64,000 nt of DNA from Faecalispora anaeroviscerum (GTDB lineage Bacteria > Bacillota > Clostridia > Oscillospirales > Acutalibacteraceae). Every line of letters starts with the position of its first letter. Positions within the stretch are counted from its first letter, which is position 1. The notes beneath the pieces were generated by a model, which saw only the letters and a list, made by a program, of their open reading frames with translations, was not told the DNA's origin and ran no database searches. Shown here piece after piece: positions 32,101 to 39,348 of this stretch. The DNA is taken from NCBI RefSeq assembly GCF_947568225.1, contig NZ_CANOOQ010000001.1:434001-498000 (forward strand), written 5' to 3'. A program made the position numbers and the translations under genes.

Positions 32101-33911
32101 ATCTGTGGATGGCTGCGGGGAAGGGAACGTTCGACTTCCCGCAGAAACTCCAGAGCGGCGATGATTAGCCGCAATTCTTCGGAAGCGGCAAAATAAGAGG
32201 CAAAATCAATCAGCTTGCCCCGCGTTTCCTCCCCATAATATTGGGGGGGCAAAGACCGGATGGCGTCCAGCAGAGTGAAGGCGGTATCGGGGACGATTTC
32301 CTCCGGCTTATCATAGTAGTTCAGCAGAGCGCCTAAAAAGCGGGGCACATCTCCGGGCCGGGCGTAATCCAGCATGGCACCAACCACCAGCTTCAGGGCG
32401 TAGCTGATATGGGAACGCTCCTGTGGAGTGGTCTTATGGTCCGGAAAAATAATCCTGTCCAAATATTGAGCCCACAGAGTGAAAGGGACTTCTTCTGCGG
32501 GGTCATTCTGAGCGTCGGCGGGAATCTCTTTGCGGTAGACCAGATAAAACCGGGCGATCAGCTGACCGATCAGGCTGCCGGCCTGGCGTCGGATATCGCC
32601 CTCGCGGTGAACCAGCAGTTCATACAGAAAGGACAGCGCCTGAGTCTTCTGCCGCACGGACAGATAGGTGAAATATTCCTCAAAAACATTGAGGTAAGCC
32701 CGCAGCTGCTGCCAGCTTTTGGCAGAACGGGCTTCCTCGATGATATTGCCGAACTTTTGCTCGTCGGATAGCATATGCATTAGCTGCAGGTTGTGGTCCA
32801 CCGACAAAAGAATCAGGCTGTTCAGTGTCTCCTCCGGGCTCATCAGGGCAGGGTCTTTGTGAGGAACGGGAGGCTGCGGATTTCCTGTCAGATCCACATC
32901 CACTCCAAGGCTGCGCATATAGTCCTCAAAGTCGCGGAGCTTTCCATAGACGAATTCATACCGCCTGCGTTTTTTCTGGTCCACATTGTCCAATTTAGAT
33001 AATATCACCTGAAACGACTTGTCCAGCGGGTAAAGAACAATGAGTTCATTACCGTTCGCGTCCAAGGTTTGCTTGGAGCGGAAATCAGCATAGATTAAAA
33101 GCAAGGATTCCACAGACAGGGACTCCAGCTCCAGATCCCAGGTGGAGTGGTTGGAGGCGATGTGACTGATTCCATCCATCTTTCGGGCAAGAAGCCACTG
33201 GTCGGTGTAGTAGTAGTGCAGATAGGGAACCCGCTCGCCGGGGCGGCAGCCGAATTTTCCAAAGTCGTGGGCTGCGGCAGCTCCGGAAATCAAGGACAAG
33301 TCCACCTCCACTCCCGCATCCTTCAGTCCACGGGCGGCGATCATAGCGATGTAGTGGACGCCGGAGATATGGCTTAAGGTTTGATAGGGCGTGACCTCCA
33401 TCCCGAGGCGCATCAGCTCGTAAAGATATTCTTCCCGCCAGGCATTCATCAGGCGGCGGTATTCTTTGGCATTGTTGCAGCGGCTGTACTCCTCTTCAGA
33501 GAGAAACTGAAAATCCAGCATTGAGTTGAAGGGGAGTGCGGCACGCTCATAATTCAGAAGAATTTGAAGAATGGTCAGGTAGATACGGGCCCCTTGAGCA
33601 TATTGGCCGGCCCTTGGCGCAAACCCGTTTTCAGGGAACATCAGACTACAGATATATTGATAACAAAACCGGAGCCATCCTTCCTCCGGTGCGTCTGGGC
33701 ACAACTGATTGAGCACCGGCGCACATAAATCCAGCACCTGGGTGCAACGGAGCCGTTCCCGAAGGGGAAACAGAGCGGCCAGCCCCTCGATCCAGACCGG
33801 ATTTTTAAATTGATCCAGAGTGGTTTTTCGGTTAGGAAGGACGGCCAGCCGAAGAGAGGCTAGGGCCTCGGTAATCTCGAGGTTTACCTGGCGAATCAGT
33901 TTGTCATGCAT
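29118..33911 (-). CDS. Giant HD / helical repeat / nucleotidyltransferase / GNAT-like / PRTase-like fusion
   Basis: A 1597-residue cytoplasmic protein with several enzyme modules. About 185-280: HD phosphohydrolase (HISGVH, AAAAHDFGKFG, ASNHSTWD, LIYADF). About 400-880: helical HEAT-like repeats. About 905-1080: NadD-type cytidylyltransferase fold (FFPGTFDPFTLSHKG, then SSTRIREN). About 1110-1280: GNAT-like segment (DYGQLLLSELLARALEEE). About 1290-1590: phosphoribosyltransferase-like region with a PRPP-loop motif VILVDDLMHPG. The start is ATG 33911 (AAAGGTGG upstream); GTG 33923 is possible. All key motifs look intact, so it may be an NAD- or nucleotide-salvage or signalling enzyme; its substrates are unknown. 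Confidence 0.7.
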   Translation of the reverse strand: MHDKLIRQVNLEITEALASLRLAVLPNRKTTLDQFKNPVWIEGLAALFPLRERLRCTQVLDLCAPVLNQLCPDAPEEGWLRFCYQYICSLMFPENGFAPRAGQYAQGARIYLTILQILLNYERAALPFNSMLDFQFLSEEEYSRCNNAKEYRRLMNAWREEYLYELMRLGMEVTPYQTLSHISGVHYIAMIAARGLKDAGVEVDLSLISGAAAAHDFGKFGCRPGERVPYLHYYYTDQWLLARKMDGISHIASNHSTWDLELESLSVESLLLIYADFRSKQTLDANGNELIVLYPLDKSFQVILSKLDNVDQKKRRRYEFVYGKLRDFEDYMRSLGVDVDLTGNPQPPVPHKDPALMSPEETLNSLILLSVDHNLQLMHMLSDEQKFGNIIEEARSAKSWQQLRAYLNVFEEYFTYLSVRQKTQALSFLYELLVHREGDIRRQAGSLIGQLIARFYLVYRKEIPADAQNDPAEEVPFTLWAQYLDRIIFPDHKTTPQERSHISYALKLVVGAMLDYARPGDVPRFLGALLNYYDKPEEIVPDTAFTLLDAIRSLPPQYYGEETRGKLIDFASYFAASEELRLIIAALEFLREVERSLPRSHPQMARIVQVTRNLESNQLTTVFLQCKILRRAGEDVTALEHTLYQTDITSEVFLDNLKIATPWVVKVAGVELLRDQVEHGLKTHTLHIATHFSNLVKVSERVGVRHAAGSALVRTLPMLRRDQRNEVVVELGKGLEMGQYEISKYIPEYLGKTALYLHPDELDEQVLWLKGLLGSPSNSAVSGALNTIGVLLQYYPAYRERFPESESAYEARRQELLGLLLQGLAHYREEVHQEALLVIGKLLFESPVLDMEEKGWLFSLCYRKLLFLIQEAPGHNSLTFFYRAAALAHINRFIAVRRLDHGPFSFDTPRNIAFFPGTFDPFTLSHKGIVHAIRDMGFEVYLAVDEFSWSKKAQPHLIRRQIVNLSVAGDFHVHLFPDDIPVNIANPANLQRLVELFPKQQVYVVVGSDVVLNASSYRAQPVPYSIHQMNHIIFRRAGEDELPRSLPITGKVIQLQLPPHLEDISSTRIRENVDLNRDISTFTDPVIQDFIYQNGLYLRDFQDKPLLYAGDLEFQWIDTPSPALLCSLTAGYPNGEEVCAAILRRQDRILLLRRTGHQRHLGFVSYRLLTTSQLFAALEDHELANRIRLRSAGNVLFITALSADTSERHKDYGQLLLSELLARALEEECVYAVFRPHDGHMPLTLEDTLSRQGFVSREEDAPIREVDMHAPTVLIQNLETTIQEPLCRNSRVLSSIRRGHEQLQRALTGLYPGSLVLTLSADIIHHRLLEKITAYNNVPSTSTHPRTLGENMCVPFGKLLRGKSVPNTVTKTVHTDRVFSPDLTETTIEAFPYYASIPCQIRTIKSFNRPVILVDDLMHPGLRMGALDPILREEEVPIRMVLVGVLSGYGKDLMHSWDRPIDSVYFLPRLRQWFVESTLYPFIGGNTVRRSGFPVPGLLPGINHILPYAFPSYLSECGRDAVFRLSHTCLEAAHDVISTLEQEYRILYGRNLTLSRLPEAVILPLCPDKGTCLSYDPNLSASVYLENDLEQLLRESQ

Positions 33912-34004
33912 GGAGTGACCCACCTTTCTCTTACCCTAAGGAAGGATGAAAACGCGCGGATGAACTGAAAATATACGTCCATCGGGCGCGGCTGTATTTT
34001 TTTA

Positions 34005-34033
34005 ATTGTACCATAGTTCTTGCGGATTGGAAA
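34005..34033 (-). promoter_or_regulatory. Promoter of the giant-fusion trio
   Basis: On the minus strand TTTCCA (34028-34033) and TACAAT (34005-34010) are 17 bp apart, leaving a leader of about 85 nt to the ATG at 33911. Confidence 0.5.
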
Positions 34034-34402
34034 GGGAGTAAGCGTCAATGTATCGTATGACAAAATCTTTGCAAAGCGGGGATCTGATTACAAAACGCCC
34101 CACGCAGTTACTGAAATCAGCAGGGCAAATGATCGAGACATTGCTTGGCCACTACCGGCCGGTGATCTGCTGTGTGTTTTAGGATATACTTGCCTTTTTT
34201 CATATATCATTTATACTATACTCTTGAAGGAATGTTAGCAGAAATCTGCTGCAAGCTCTGGATATGAATTCACGTGTTCTTTTGTGGCAGCCGGTGCCCC
34301 GAAAGAGACTCTGCGTCTCGCATATCGTCACAGATAAATTGCTTCCCATTGAGAGCGTATTTGCGAGAAGATGATTTCTCTTATGATGAAAGGAGTAAGG
34401 CT
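34034..34402 (+). promoter_or_regulatory. Upstream region of sigI
   Basis: A plausible sigma-A promoter is TTGCCT (34190-34195), 16 bp, TATACT (34212-34217), about 190 bp before the sigI ATG. Two short open frames on the plus strand (34020-34238 and an upward extension of sigI to 34274) lack ribosome sites and are not called. Confidence 0.4.
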
Positions 34403-35122
34403 ATGAATGAAACTGATCAACTTGCCGTAAAAGCGGCGGCTGATGTGGCTTATCTGGAGCTGCTGGTGAAACGAAACGAATTTTTCATTTTAAAGTGCGC
34501 TTCCTCCTCTGTACATCGCTATATTACAAAAAGTGACGATGAATGGGCAATTGCACTGCATGCTTTTTCACTGGCTGTCAAAGATTATACGCCGGAAAGG
34601 GGACGTTTTCTCTCATTTTGTGAAATGGTTATTCGGCGCAAGATGATTGATTACCTGCGGACTCAATCCAAATATCATGAGGAAATATCTGTTAGCCCAA
34701 CTGTTTTTGATTCCCCACCGGAAGAGGAAGAAGATGATGTTGTACTGCGTACGGAAGTTTCTCAAAAAATTGCGGTCATAACCGATGATTCTATTCGTCT
34801 CGAAATTGACGCTGTTTCCAAAACTCTTACCGAATATGGTTTTTCCTTTTTTGATCTTACTGGGAATTCACCAAAAGCGGACAAGACAAAAACGGCCTGT
34901 GCTAAAGCAGTAGCATATCTTGTGAAAAATCCGATTCTGCTGAACAATATGCGCGAAAGCAAATTATTACCGATTAAGCAAGTTAGCAACGAAAGCGGGG
35001 TACCCCGAAAAATACTCGAACGTCACCGAAAATATATAATAGCCGCCGCAGAGATAATTACCGGTGATTACCCCTGTTTAGCGGACTATATGCTTTACAT
35101 CAGAAAGGAGCTGGAGCGGTGA
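34403..35122 (+). CDS. sigI: RNA polymerase sigma factor SigI
   Basis: A 239-residue protein with the SigI pattern. Region 2 is visible as YITKSDDEWAIALHAFSLAV, DYTPERGRFLSFCEMVIRRK and IDYLRTQSKYH. The C-terminal part, ESGVPRKILERHRKYIIA, is the SigI-specific region that substitutes for region 4. SigI directs heat-stress or, in cellulolytic Clostridia, polysaccharide-responsive genes. The ATG at 34403 has AAAGGAG upstream. It is coupled to rsgI by a GTGA overlap. Confidence 0.88.
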   Translation: MNETDQLAVKAAADVAYLELLVKRNEFFILKCASSSVHRYITKSDDEWAIALHAFSLAVKDYTPERGRFLSFCEMVIRRKMIDYLRTQSKYHEEISVSPTVFDSPPEEEEDDVVLRTEVSQKIAVITDDSIRLEIDAVSKTLTEYGFSFFDLTGNSPKADKTKTACAKAVAYLVKNPILLNNMRESKLLPIKQVSNESGVPRKILERHRKYIIAAAEIITGDYPCLADYMLYIRKELER

Positions 35123-36210
35123 AAGCGGTTATTTTAGAAATAAAAGGAAATGAAGCTGCAGCTCTGTCCGATGATGGTTGCATATTGAAAGTGAAAAACA
35201 AAAAATATGTGATTGGACAGGTGATCGAGTTGGAAAACAAAAAAAGAATTTCTACCCGCTTCGTAATATGGGCGGCAACGGCAGCCGCTGCTGTTGGAGT
35301 ATTTGGTACAGGCGCGTGGGCTTATTATACTCCTTATACTTATGTAAGCCTTGATGTGAATCCTTCTATTGAATATACCGTCAACCGTTTTGATCGCGTA
35401 TTAAGTGCAACAGCGGTGAATACGGACGCTGAAAATATTTTGAAGGATTTAGAACTTACCAATCAGCCGATTGATACAGCGGTAAAAGAAACCGTAGATG
35501 AAATTTCAAAAAATGGTTACTTTGAGGGGACAGACCCCGGTGCAATTATGATTTCAACCTCCAGTGATAATGAACAGGATGCTCAGCAAATGGCGGATGA
35601 GTTGAAAACTACAGCGGAAACAGAGACAAAAGATGCAGCTGTTCCCGTTGAAGTGGAGGCAGTCAGCGTTGGGGCGGCCCGTGTACAGCAGGCCCGCACA
35701 TTAGGTACAACGCCCGGTAAGCTGAATCTGGTAGAAAAGCTTCAGGCCAGTTCCTCAACGCCAGACAGCATTGATGTGCAGGAATGGCTGAACAGGCCTG
35801 TAAAAGAAATTATGAAAGCGATTAAGCAAAATCGAAAAGACGCGGGTAACGTGTCCTCTGAACCTTCCGACAGTTCTTCTTCCAGTGAAGCTTCTTCGCA
35901 AAGCAGCGAATCTTCCACACCTTCTGTTACCTCCGGAGAAGCTTCTTCGCAAAGCAGCGAATCTTCCGCACCCTCTGTTACCTCCAGTAAAGCTTCTTCG
36001 GAAAGCTCAGCAAAGGCAGCCAAGGCACAAGCGAAAGCAGCATCAAAAAATAATGGTCAGGCAAAAACCTCAACTTCTTCCGTAATCTCTTCCTCTGCTC
36101 CCGAAAGTTCCGCATCAGAATCTAGCGATGTTTCTTCTCAGCAGAACGGTAAATCTGCGCAGGCACAGCAGAAACCGAAGAATGATAATAACGGCAAGGG
36201 GAAAAAGTAA
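35119..36210 (+). CDS. rsgI: RsgI-type membrane anti-sigma factor
   Basis: A 363-residue protein. The N-terminal 45 residues bind SigI (MKAVILEIKGNEAAALSDDG). A single membrane helix follows (VIWAATAAAAVGVFGTGAWA), then the conserved outer region YVSLDVNPSIEYTVNRFDRV. The Asn-Pro bond in VNPS is the place where RsgI relatives are reported to self-cleave; this comes from family knowledge. The outer tail is Ser/Glu-, then Ala/Lys-rich, with no carbohydrate-binding module. GTG start overlapping the sigI stop. It probably holds SigI at the membrane until an envelope signal triggers proteolysis. Confidence 0.85.
   Translation: MKAVILEIKGNEAAALSDDGCILKVKNKKYVIGQVIELENKKRISTRFVIWAATAAAAVGVFGTGAWAYYTPYTYVSLDVNPSIEYTVNRFDRVLSATAVNTDAENILKDLELTNQPIDTAVKETVDEISKNGYFEGTDPGAIMISTSSDNEQDAQQMADELKTTAETETKDAAVPVEVEAVSVGAARVQQARTLGTTPGKLNLVEKLQASSSTPDSIDVQEWLNRPVKEIMKAIKQNRKDAGNVSSEPSDSSSSSEASSQSSESSTPSVTSGEASSQSSESSAPSVTSSKASSESSAKAAKAQAKAASKNNGQAKTSTSSVISSSAPESSASESSDVSSQQNGKSAQAQQKPKNDNNGKGKK
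35887..35988 (+). repeat. 51-bp tandem repeat in rsgI
   Basis: Two copies start with GAAGCTTCTTCGCAAAGCAG at 35887 and 35938, with a third partial copy after them. They encode EASSQSSESSxPSVTS in the outer Ser-rich tail. The 51-bp length keeps the frame, so copy-number change would only alter tail length. Confidence 0.85.
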
Positions 36211-36256
36211 TATTAAATACTCTGGAGGCTGGAGCAGCCAAAACCTTTAACCTGTC

Positions 36257-36286
36257 GAAAAAGTCCAGCAATAGTTGGGCTTTTTC
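36257..36286 (+). terminator. Terminator of sigI-rsgI
   Basis: GAAAAAGTCCAGC pairs with GTTGGGCTTTTTC, followed by GTTTTTTAC. Confidence 0.7.
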
Positions 36287-36540
36287 GTTTTTTACTCATA
36301 TCCTTTGTCGAATGTGATGAAGGGGTTTCTTGACAATCTTCCATTGAGCGGTACCTCTTTACTAGTGTGAATGTAATATGGAAGCTCATTTGTTACAAGA
36401 GGGAATGTTTTTTTGGTTTAAAAGGCAAAATTGCATTAGACCACTAAGAGCTTGTGAACTTCGCTTAATGATTATGACATTCAATGGGAGTATAATCTGA
36501 TGATTTATATTTGTTGATCGTTTCAGAAAGTGTGGATACA
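36287..36540. other. Intergenic region with an element-like stretch
   Basis: The segment 36352-36400 resembles 24308-24356 in the par leader of the integrative element (shared CTCTTTACTA / CCTTTACTAA, GTGTGAAT / TGTGAATT and ACAAGA blocks in the same order). It may be a decayed piece of a related element. No gene is seen. Confidence 0.35.
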
Positions 36541-37059
36541 ATGAATGGATTTCTAACCGTAATACCGCTCATACTTATTAGGTTCGGGCTTTTAAGCATG
36601 TTAAATAAAGAAGCGTTAACACGTGCTGCCTTCTTTGCTCCGCTGATTGGAAAAGAAAAAGCGGCGTACTGGTTTTATCAAATTTCAAACGTTCTGTTTT
36701 TTGTATACCTGTGCTTCCTCAAGATTACAACTGATCCGAACTGGCTTTATACAGGCTTGGTGATATATGGCTTAGGAGTGTTGTTGTGTCTTGGGTCCGT
36801 ATCGAATTTTGCAAGGCCCGCTGAGAATGGTATTAATGTTAAAGGGCTCTACCGGGTTTCCCGCAATCCGATGTATGTGGCATACTTTATTTATTTTTTA
36901 GGTTGTGTATTACTTACACGGTCGTTGATATTGCTTGCGTTACTAATCGTCTTTCAATTATCAGCACATTGGATTATCCTGTCGGAAGAAAGATGGTGTA
37001 AAAAAGAGTTTGGGGAAGAGTACATAAGTTATATGAAAAAAGTAAGGCGTTATATTTAG
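36541..37059 (+). CDS. ICMT/PEMT-type membrane methyltransferase
   Basis: A 172-residue membrane protein with about four or five helices. The C-terminal half has the isoprenylcysteine/phospholipid methyltransferase signature: GLYRVSRNPMYVAYFIYFLG, then HWIILSEERWCKKEFGEEY and YMKKVRRYI. It would use S-adenosylmethionine to methylate a lipid or a prenyl-like substrate at the membrane; the substrate is unknown. The start at ATG 36541 is uncertain because the ribosome site is weak (GAAAGTGTGG). It is followed by the flavin-oxidase-like gene, 60 bp away. Confidence 0.75.
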   Translation: MNGFLTVIPLILIRFGLLSMLNKEALTRAAFFAPLIGKEKAAYWFYQISNVLFFVYLCFLKITTDPNWLYTGLVIYGLGVLLCLGSVSNFARPAENGINVKGLYRVSRNPMYVAYFIYFLGCVLLTRSLILLALLIVFQLSAHWIILSEERWCKKEFGEEYISYMKKVRRYI

Positions 37060-37119
37060 AAGTTTTTAAGTGTATTCTATATTGGATCAAACGTAAAATA
37101 ATTCAGCTGGGGGGATTAT

Positions 37120-37620
37120 ATGAATTATGATGAAGCGGCTGCCTATTGGGATGAAAGAGAAACAGAAACCATACGAATGGAACCAACTGAACTACTGGAA
37201 GCAATAGAAAAATTCATCGTTGAGCATAATACCTGTGCCTTGGCTACTGGTTGCGGAGCTTTTGTCCGCTGCACACCAATTGAATATTGCTATAAAGACA
37301 AAAACTTTTGGATTTTGTCTGAGGGTGGACTTAAATTTCATGCTCTAAAGGGGAATCAAAATGTAAGTCTTGCCATTTTTGACAGCTTTACTGGTTTTAA
37401 TCATTTGGGAGGATTACAAGTTACCGGTACAGCAGAAGTGATAGAACCATGGTCGGCAGAATATATGAACTGGCTGACATACAAAAAAATTTCTTCTGAA
37501 AAGCTAAAAAAATTACCATCCACACTCTATCTGATTAAAATTATCCCCACTCGCATGGATTTTTTATGTTCCGAATTCAAACAGTTGGGTTTTGATTATC
37601 GGCAGCATATTATATTATAG
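37120..37620 (+). CDS. Pyridoxamine 5'-phosphate oxidase-like flavoprotein
   Basis: A protein of 166 residues with the split-barrel FMN-binding fold: IVEHNTCALATGCGAFVRCT, then ILSEGGLKFHALKGNQNVSL and GLQVTGTAEVIE. True PNPOx residues are not evident, so it is more likely a general FMN or heme-handling member of the family. GGGGGA lies upstream of the ATG. It sits between the methyltransferase and a strong terminator. Confidence 0.75.
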   Translation: MNYDEAAAYWDERETETIRMEPTELLEAIEKFIVEHNTCALATGCGAFVRCTPIEYCYKDKNFWILSEGGLKFHALKGNQNVSLAIFDSFTGFNHLGGLQVTGTAEVIEPWSAEYMNWLTYKKISSEKLKKLPSTLYLIKIIPTRMDFLCSEFKQLGFDYRQHIIL

Positions 37621-37637
37621 TTTCTCAAATTAAAAGC

Positions 37638-37678
37638 AGCAAAAAAAGAAGGCGGATTTTCTGCCTCCTTTTTTTGCT
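37638..37678. terminator. Bidirectional-looking terminator
   Basis: AGCAAAAAAAGAAGGCGG and CTGCCTCCTTTTTTTGCT pair around a short TTTT loop, with A- and T-runs on either side. Confidence 0.75.
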
Positions 37679-37944
37679 AAACTAATAAAGAGAAACCAAA
37701 ATATCATCAACTATTCTATTCTTTTGACTTGAAGTATCGAAAGGTCTATTTCATTTTATTTTCTCTTTTTATCTTCTAAACCTCAGAGCTTCATACAGGA
37801 TATTTAGTTGTATTATTGGGGTTAAAAAGATATAATCAAACTAATTCAACTTCGCAGTTTAGCAATAACCGAAAATTACGCGGCGATCGGCTTTGCAGAT
37901 AATCCTAATTTATGATTACATAAGAAAAGGGAGATGGGTATCCA
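37679..37944 (+). promoter_or_regulatory. Leader region of rsmH-like gene
   Basis: AT-rich. A TATAAT lies at about 37831 with a possible TTGTAT box 17-18 bp upstream. No gene is seen. Confidence 0.35.
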
Positions 37945-38994
37945 ATGGATAATACAGAGCAGAAACACCAACGGCGTGTTCGATACAAGGGGACACACCC
38001 AAGGAACTTTCGAGAAAAATACAAGGAACTTCAACCGGAAAAATATGCGGATACGGTAGCGAAGATCATTCAAAAGGGCAATACGCCTGCCGGTATGCAT
38101 ATCTCGATATGTGTCAAAGAAATATTAGAATTTTTGCAGATTAAACCAGGACAAACTGGTTTGGATGCAACCCTGGGATACGGCGGTCATACATTAGAAA
38201 TGCTAAAATGTTTAGAATCCAAGGGCCATTTGTATGCCCTTGATGTAGATCCCATTGAATTATCGAAAACCAGAGAGCGCTTACAGCATTTAGGGTATGG
38301 TTCGGATGTGTTCACTACAAGGGAGCTGAACTTTGCCAATATCGATCAAGTTGCCGCTGAGGCAGGCCCGTTTAATTTTGTGTTAGCAGATTTAGGCCTG
38401 TCTTCCATGCAGATAGATAATCCTGACCGAGGGTTTTCCTATAAAAAAGAGGGGCCGTTGGATTTACGATTGAATCCGGAAAAAGGAATCTCCGGCGCTG
38501 AGCGTTTGCGCAATATGACGCAAGAAGAGTTGGAAGGAATGCTGATTGAAAATGCGGATGAACCATATGCCGCACGGATCTCTAGTGCAATTGTTTCTAA
38601 AATGAAAAAAGGTGTTGATATTTCTACGACTACGCAGCTCCGACAAATTATTGAAGATGCTCTTCAGTTTATTCCGGCAGATCAGCGCAAAGAAGCGGTT
38701 CGAAAGTCCTGTCAAAGAACCTTCCAGGCGTTGCGTATCGATGTGAATAGTGAATTTGAGGTATTATACGAATTTTTAGAAAAACTTCCGAATGCCCTTG
38801 CAAAAGGCGGTCGCGTTGCCATACTGTCTTTCCATTCAGGTGAAGATAGATTGGTCAAAAAGTCTTTTAAGGCTTTGTTGCGGGAAGGGGTTTACAGTGA
38901 GATTTCAACCGAGGTCATTCGGCCCTCAATAGAAGAATGCAATAGGAATAGTCGCGCCCGCTCCGCAAAATTGAGATGGGCGATAAAGGCTTAG
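37945..38994 (+). CDS. rsmH: RsmH-family 16S rRNA methyltransferase (stand-alone paralogue)
   Basis: A 349-residue protein with the RsmH/MraW pattern: PGQTGLDATLGYGGHTLEML for AdoMet binding, then FVLADLGLSSMQIDNPDRGF, GPLDLRLNP, RIDVNSEF, GGRVAILSFHSGEDRLVK and a SRARSAKLRWA end. The classic enzyme N4-methylates C1402 of 16S rRNA. About 45 extra residues precede the catalytic domain (RVRYKGTHPRNFREKYKELQ), and the motif reads GYGGHT rather than GAGGHS. It is not in a division/cell-wall cluster, so it is probably a second copy with a divergent role. Confidence 0.8.
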   Translation: MDNTEQKHQRRVRYKGTHPRNFREKYKELQPEKYADTVAKIIQKGNTPAGMHISICVKEILEFLQIKPGQTGLDATLGYGGHTLEMLKCLESKGHLYALDVDPIELSKTRERLQHLGYGSDVFTTRELNFANIDQVAAEAGPFNFVLADLGLSSMQIDNPDRGFSYKKEGPLDLRLNPEKGISGAERLRNMTQEELEGMLIENADEPYAARISSAIVSKMKKGVDISTTTQLRQIIEDALQFIPADQRKEAVRKSCQRTFQALRIDVNSEFEVLYEFLEKLPNALAKGGRVAILSFHSGEDRLVKKSFKALLREGVYSEISTEVIRPSIEECNRNSRARSAKLRWAIKA

Positions 38995-39064
38995 TTCAAT
39001 TACTTGCTGCGATTTTATTTCAGATGAAACGCGAAAATTATCTTTGCGGTTTTGTTGATAAGTG

Positions 39065-39093
39065 TTGACAAATCCAGTTTAAAGCTGTAAAAT
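39065..39093 (+). promoter_or_regulatory. Sigma-A promoter of hppA
   Basis: TTGACA (39065-39070), 17 bp, TAAAAT (39088-39093). Transcription should begin near 39100, giving a leader of about 250 nt before hppA. Confidence 0.8.
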
Positions 39094-39099
39094 TAGCAC

Positions 39100-39348
39100 A
39101 AATAAATATGATACTTTCCGGTTGGGCAGATATTCGTATCGTTTGTTGATATCTGTTTTCAAGATTTGTAGCTTAGGGTGGAGGCTTCGCAAGAAGCTTC
39201 CATCTTTTTTTGTCGTGAACGGGTATCTCCGGATCAACAAGAAAGGAGGCTCCATTACTACCTGGTTTTTACTTCATTGTTGGGCTGGGGATGAATCTGT
39301 TCTGAATATTGATCATTAGGAATGAAAAATGAAAAGGAGTGAATCCCA
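39100..39348 (+). promoter_or_regulatory. hppA leader with internal attenuator hairpin
   Basis: GGTGGAGGCTTC (39177-39188) and GAAGCTTCCATC (39193-39204) pair across GCAA and are followed by TTTTTTT. This is a proper terminator between promoter and gene, 140 bp before the hppA ATG. It suggests control by premature termination. The 80 nt before the hairpin do not match a riboswitch I know. Confidence 0.6.

Noticed and set aside
34020..34238. 72-codon open frame before sigI
   Set aside because: It has no ribosome site, overlaps the promoter region and shows no protein-like pattern.
39100..39176. A known riboswitch in the hppA leader
   Set aside because: I compared it by eye with the fluoride riboswitch and saw no match; only the terminator hairpin is supported.
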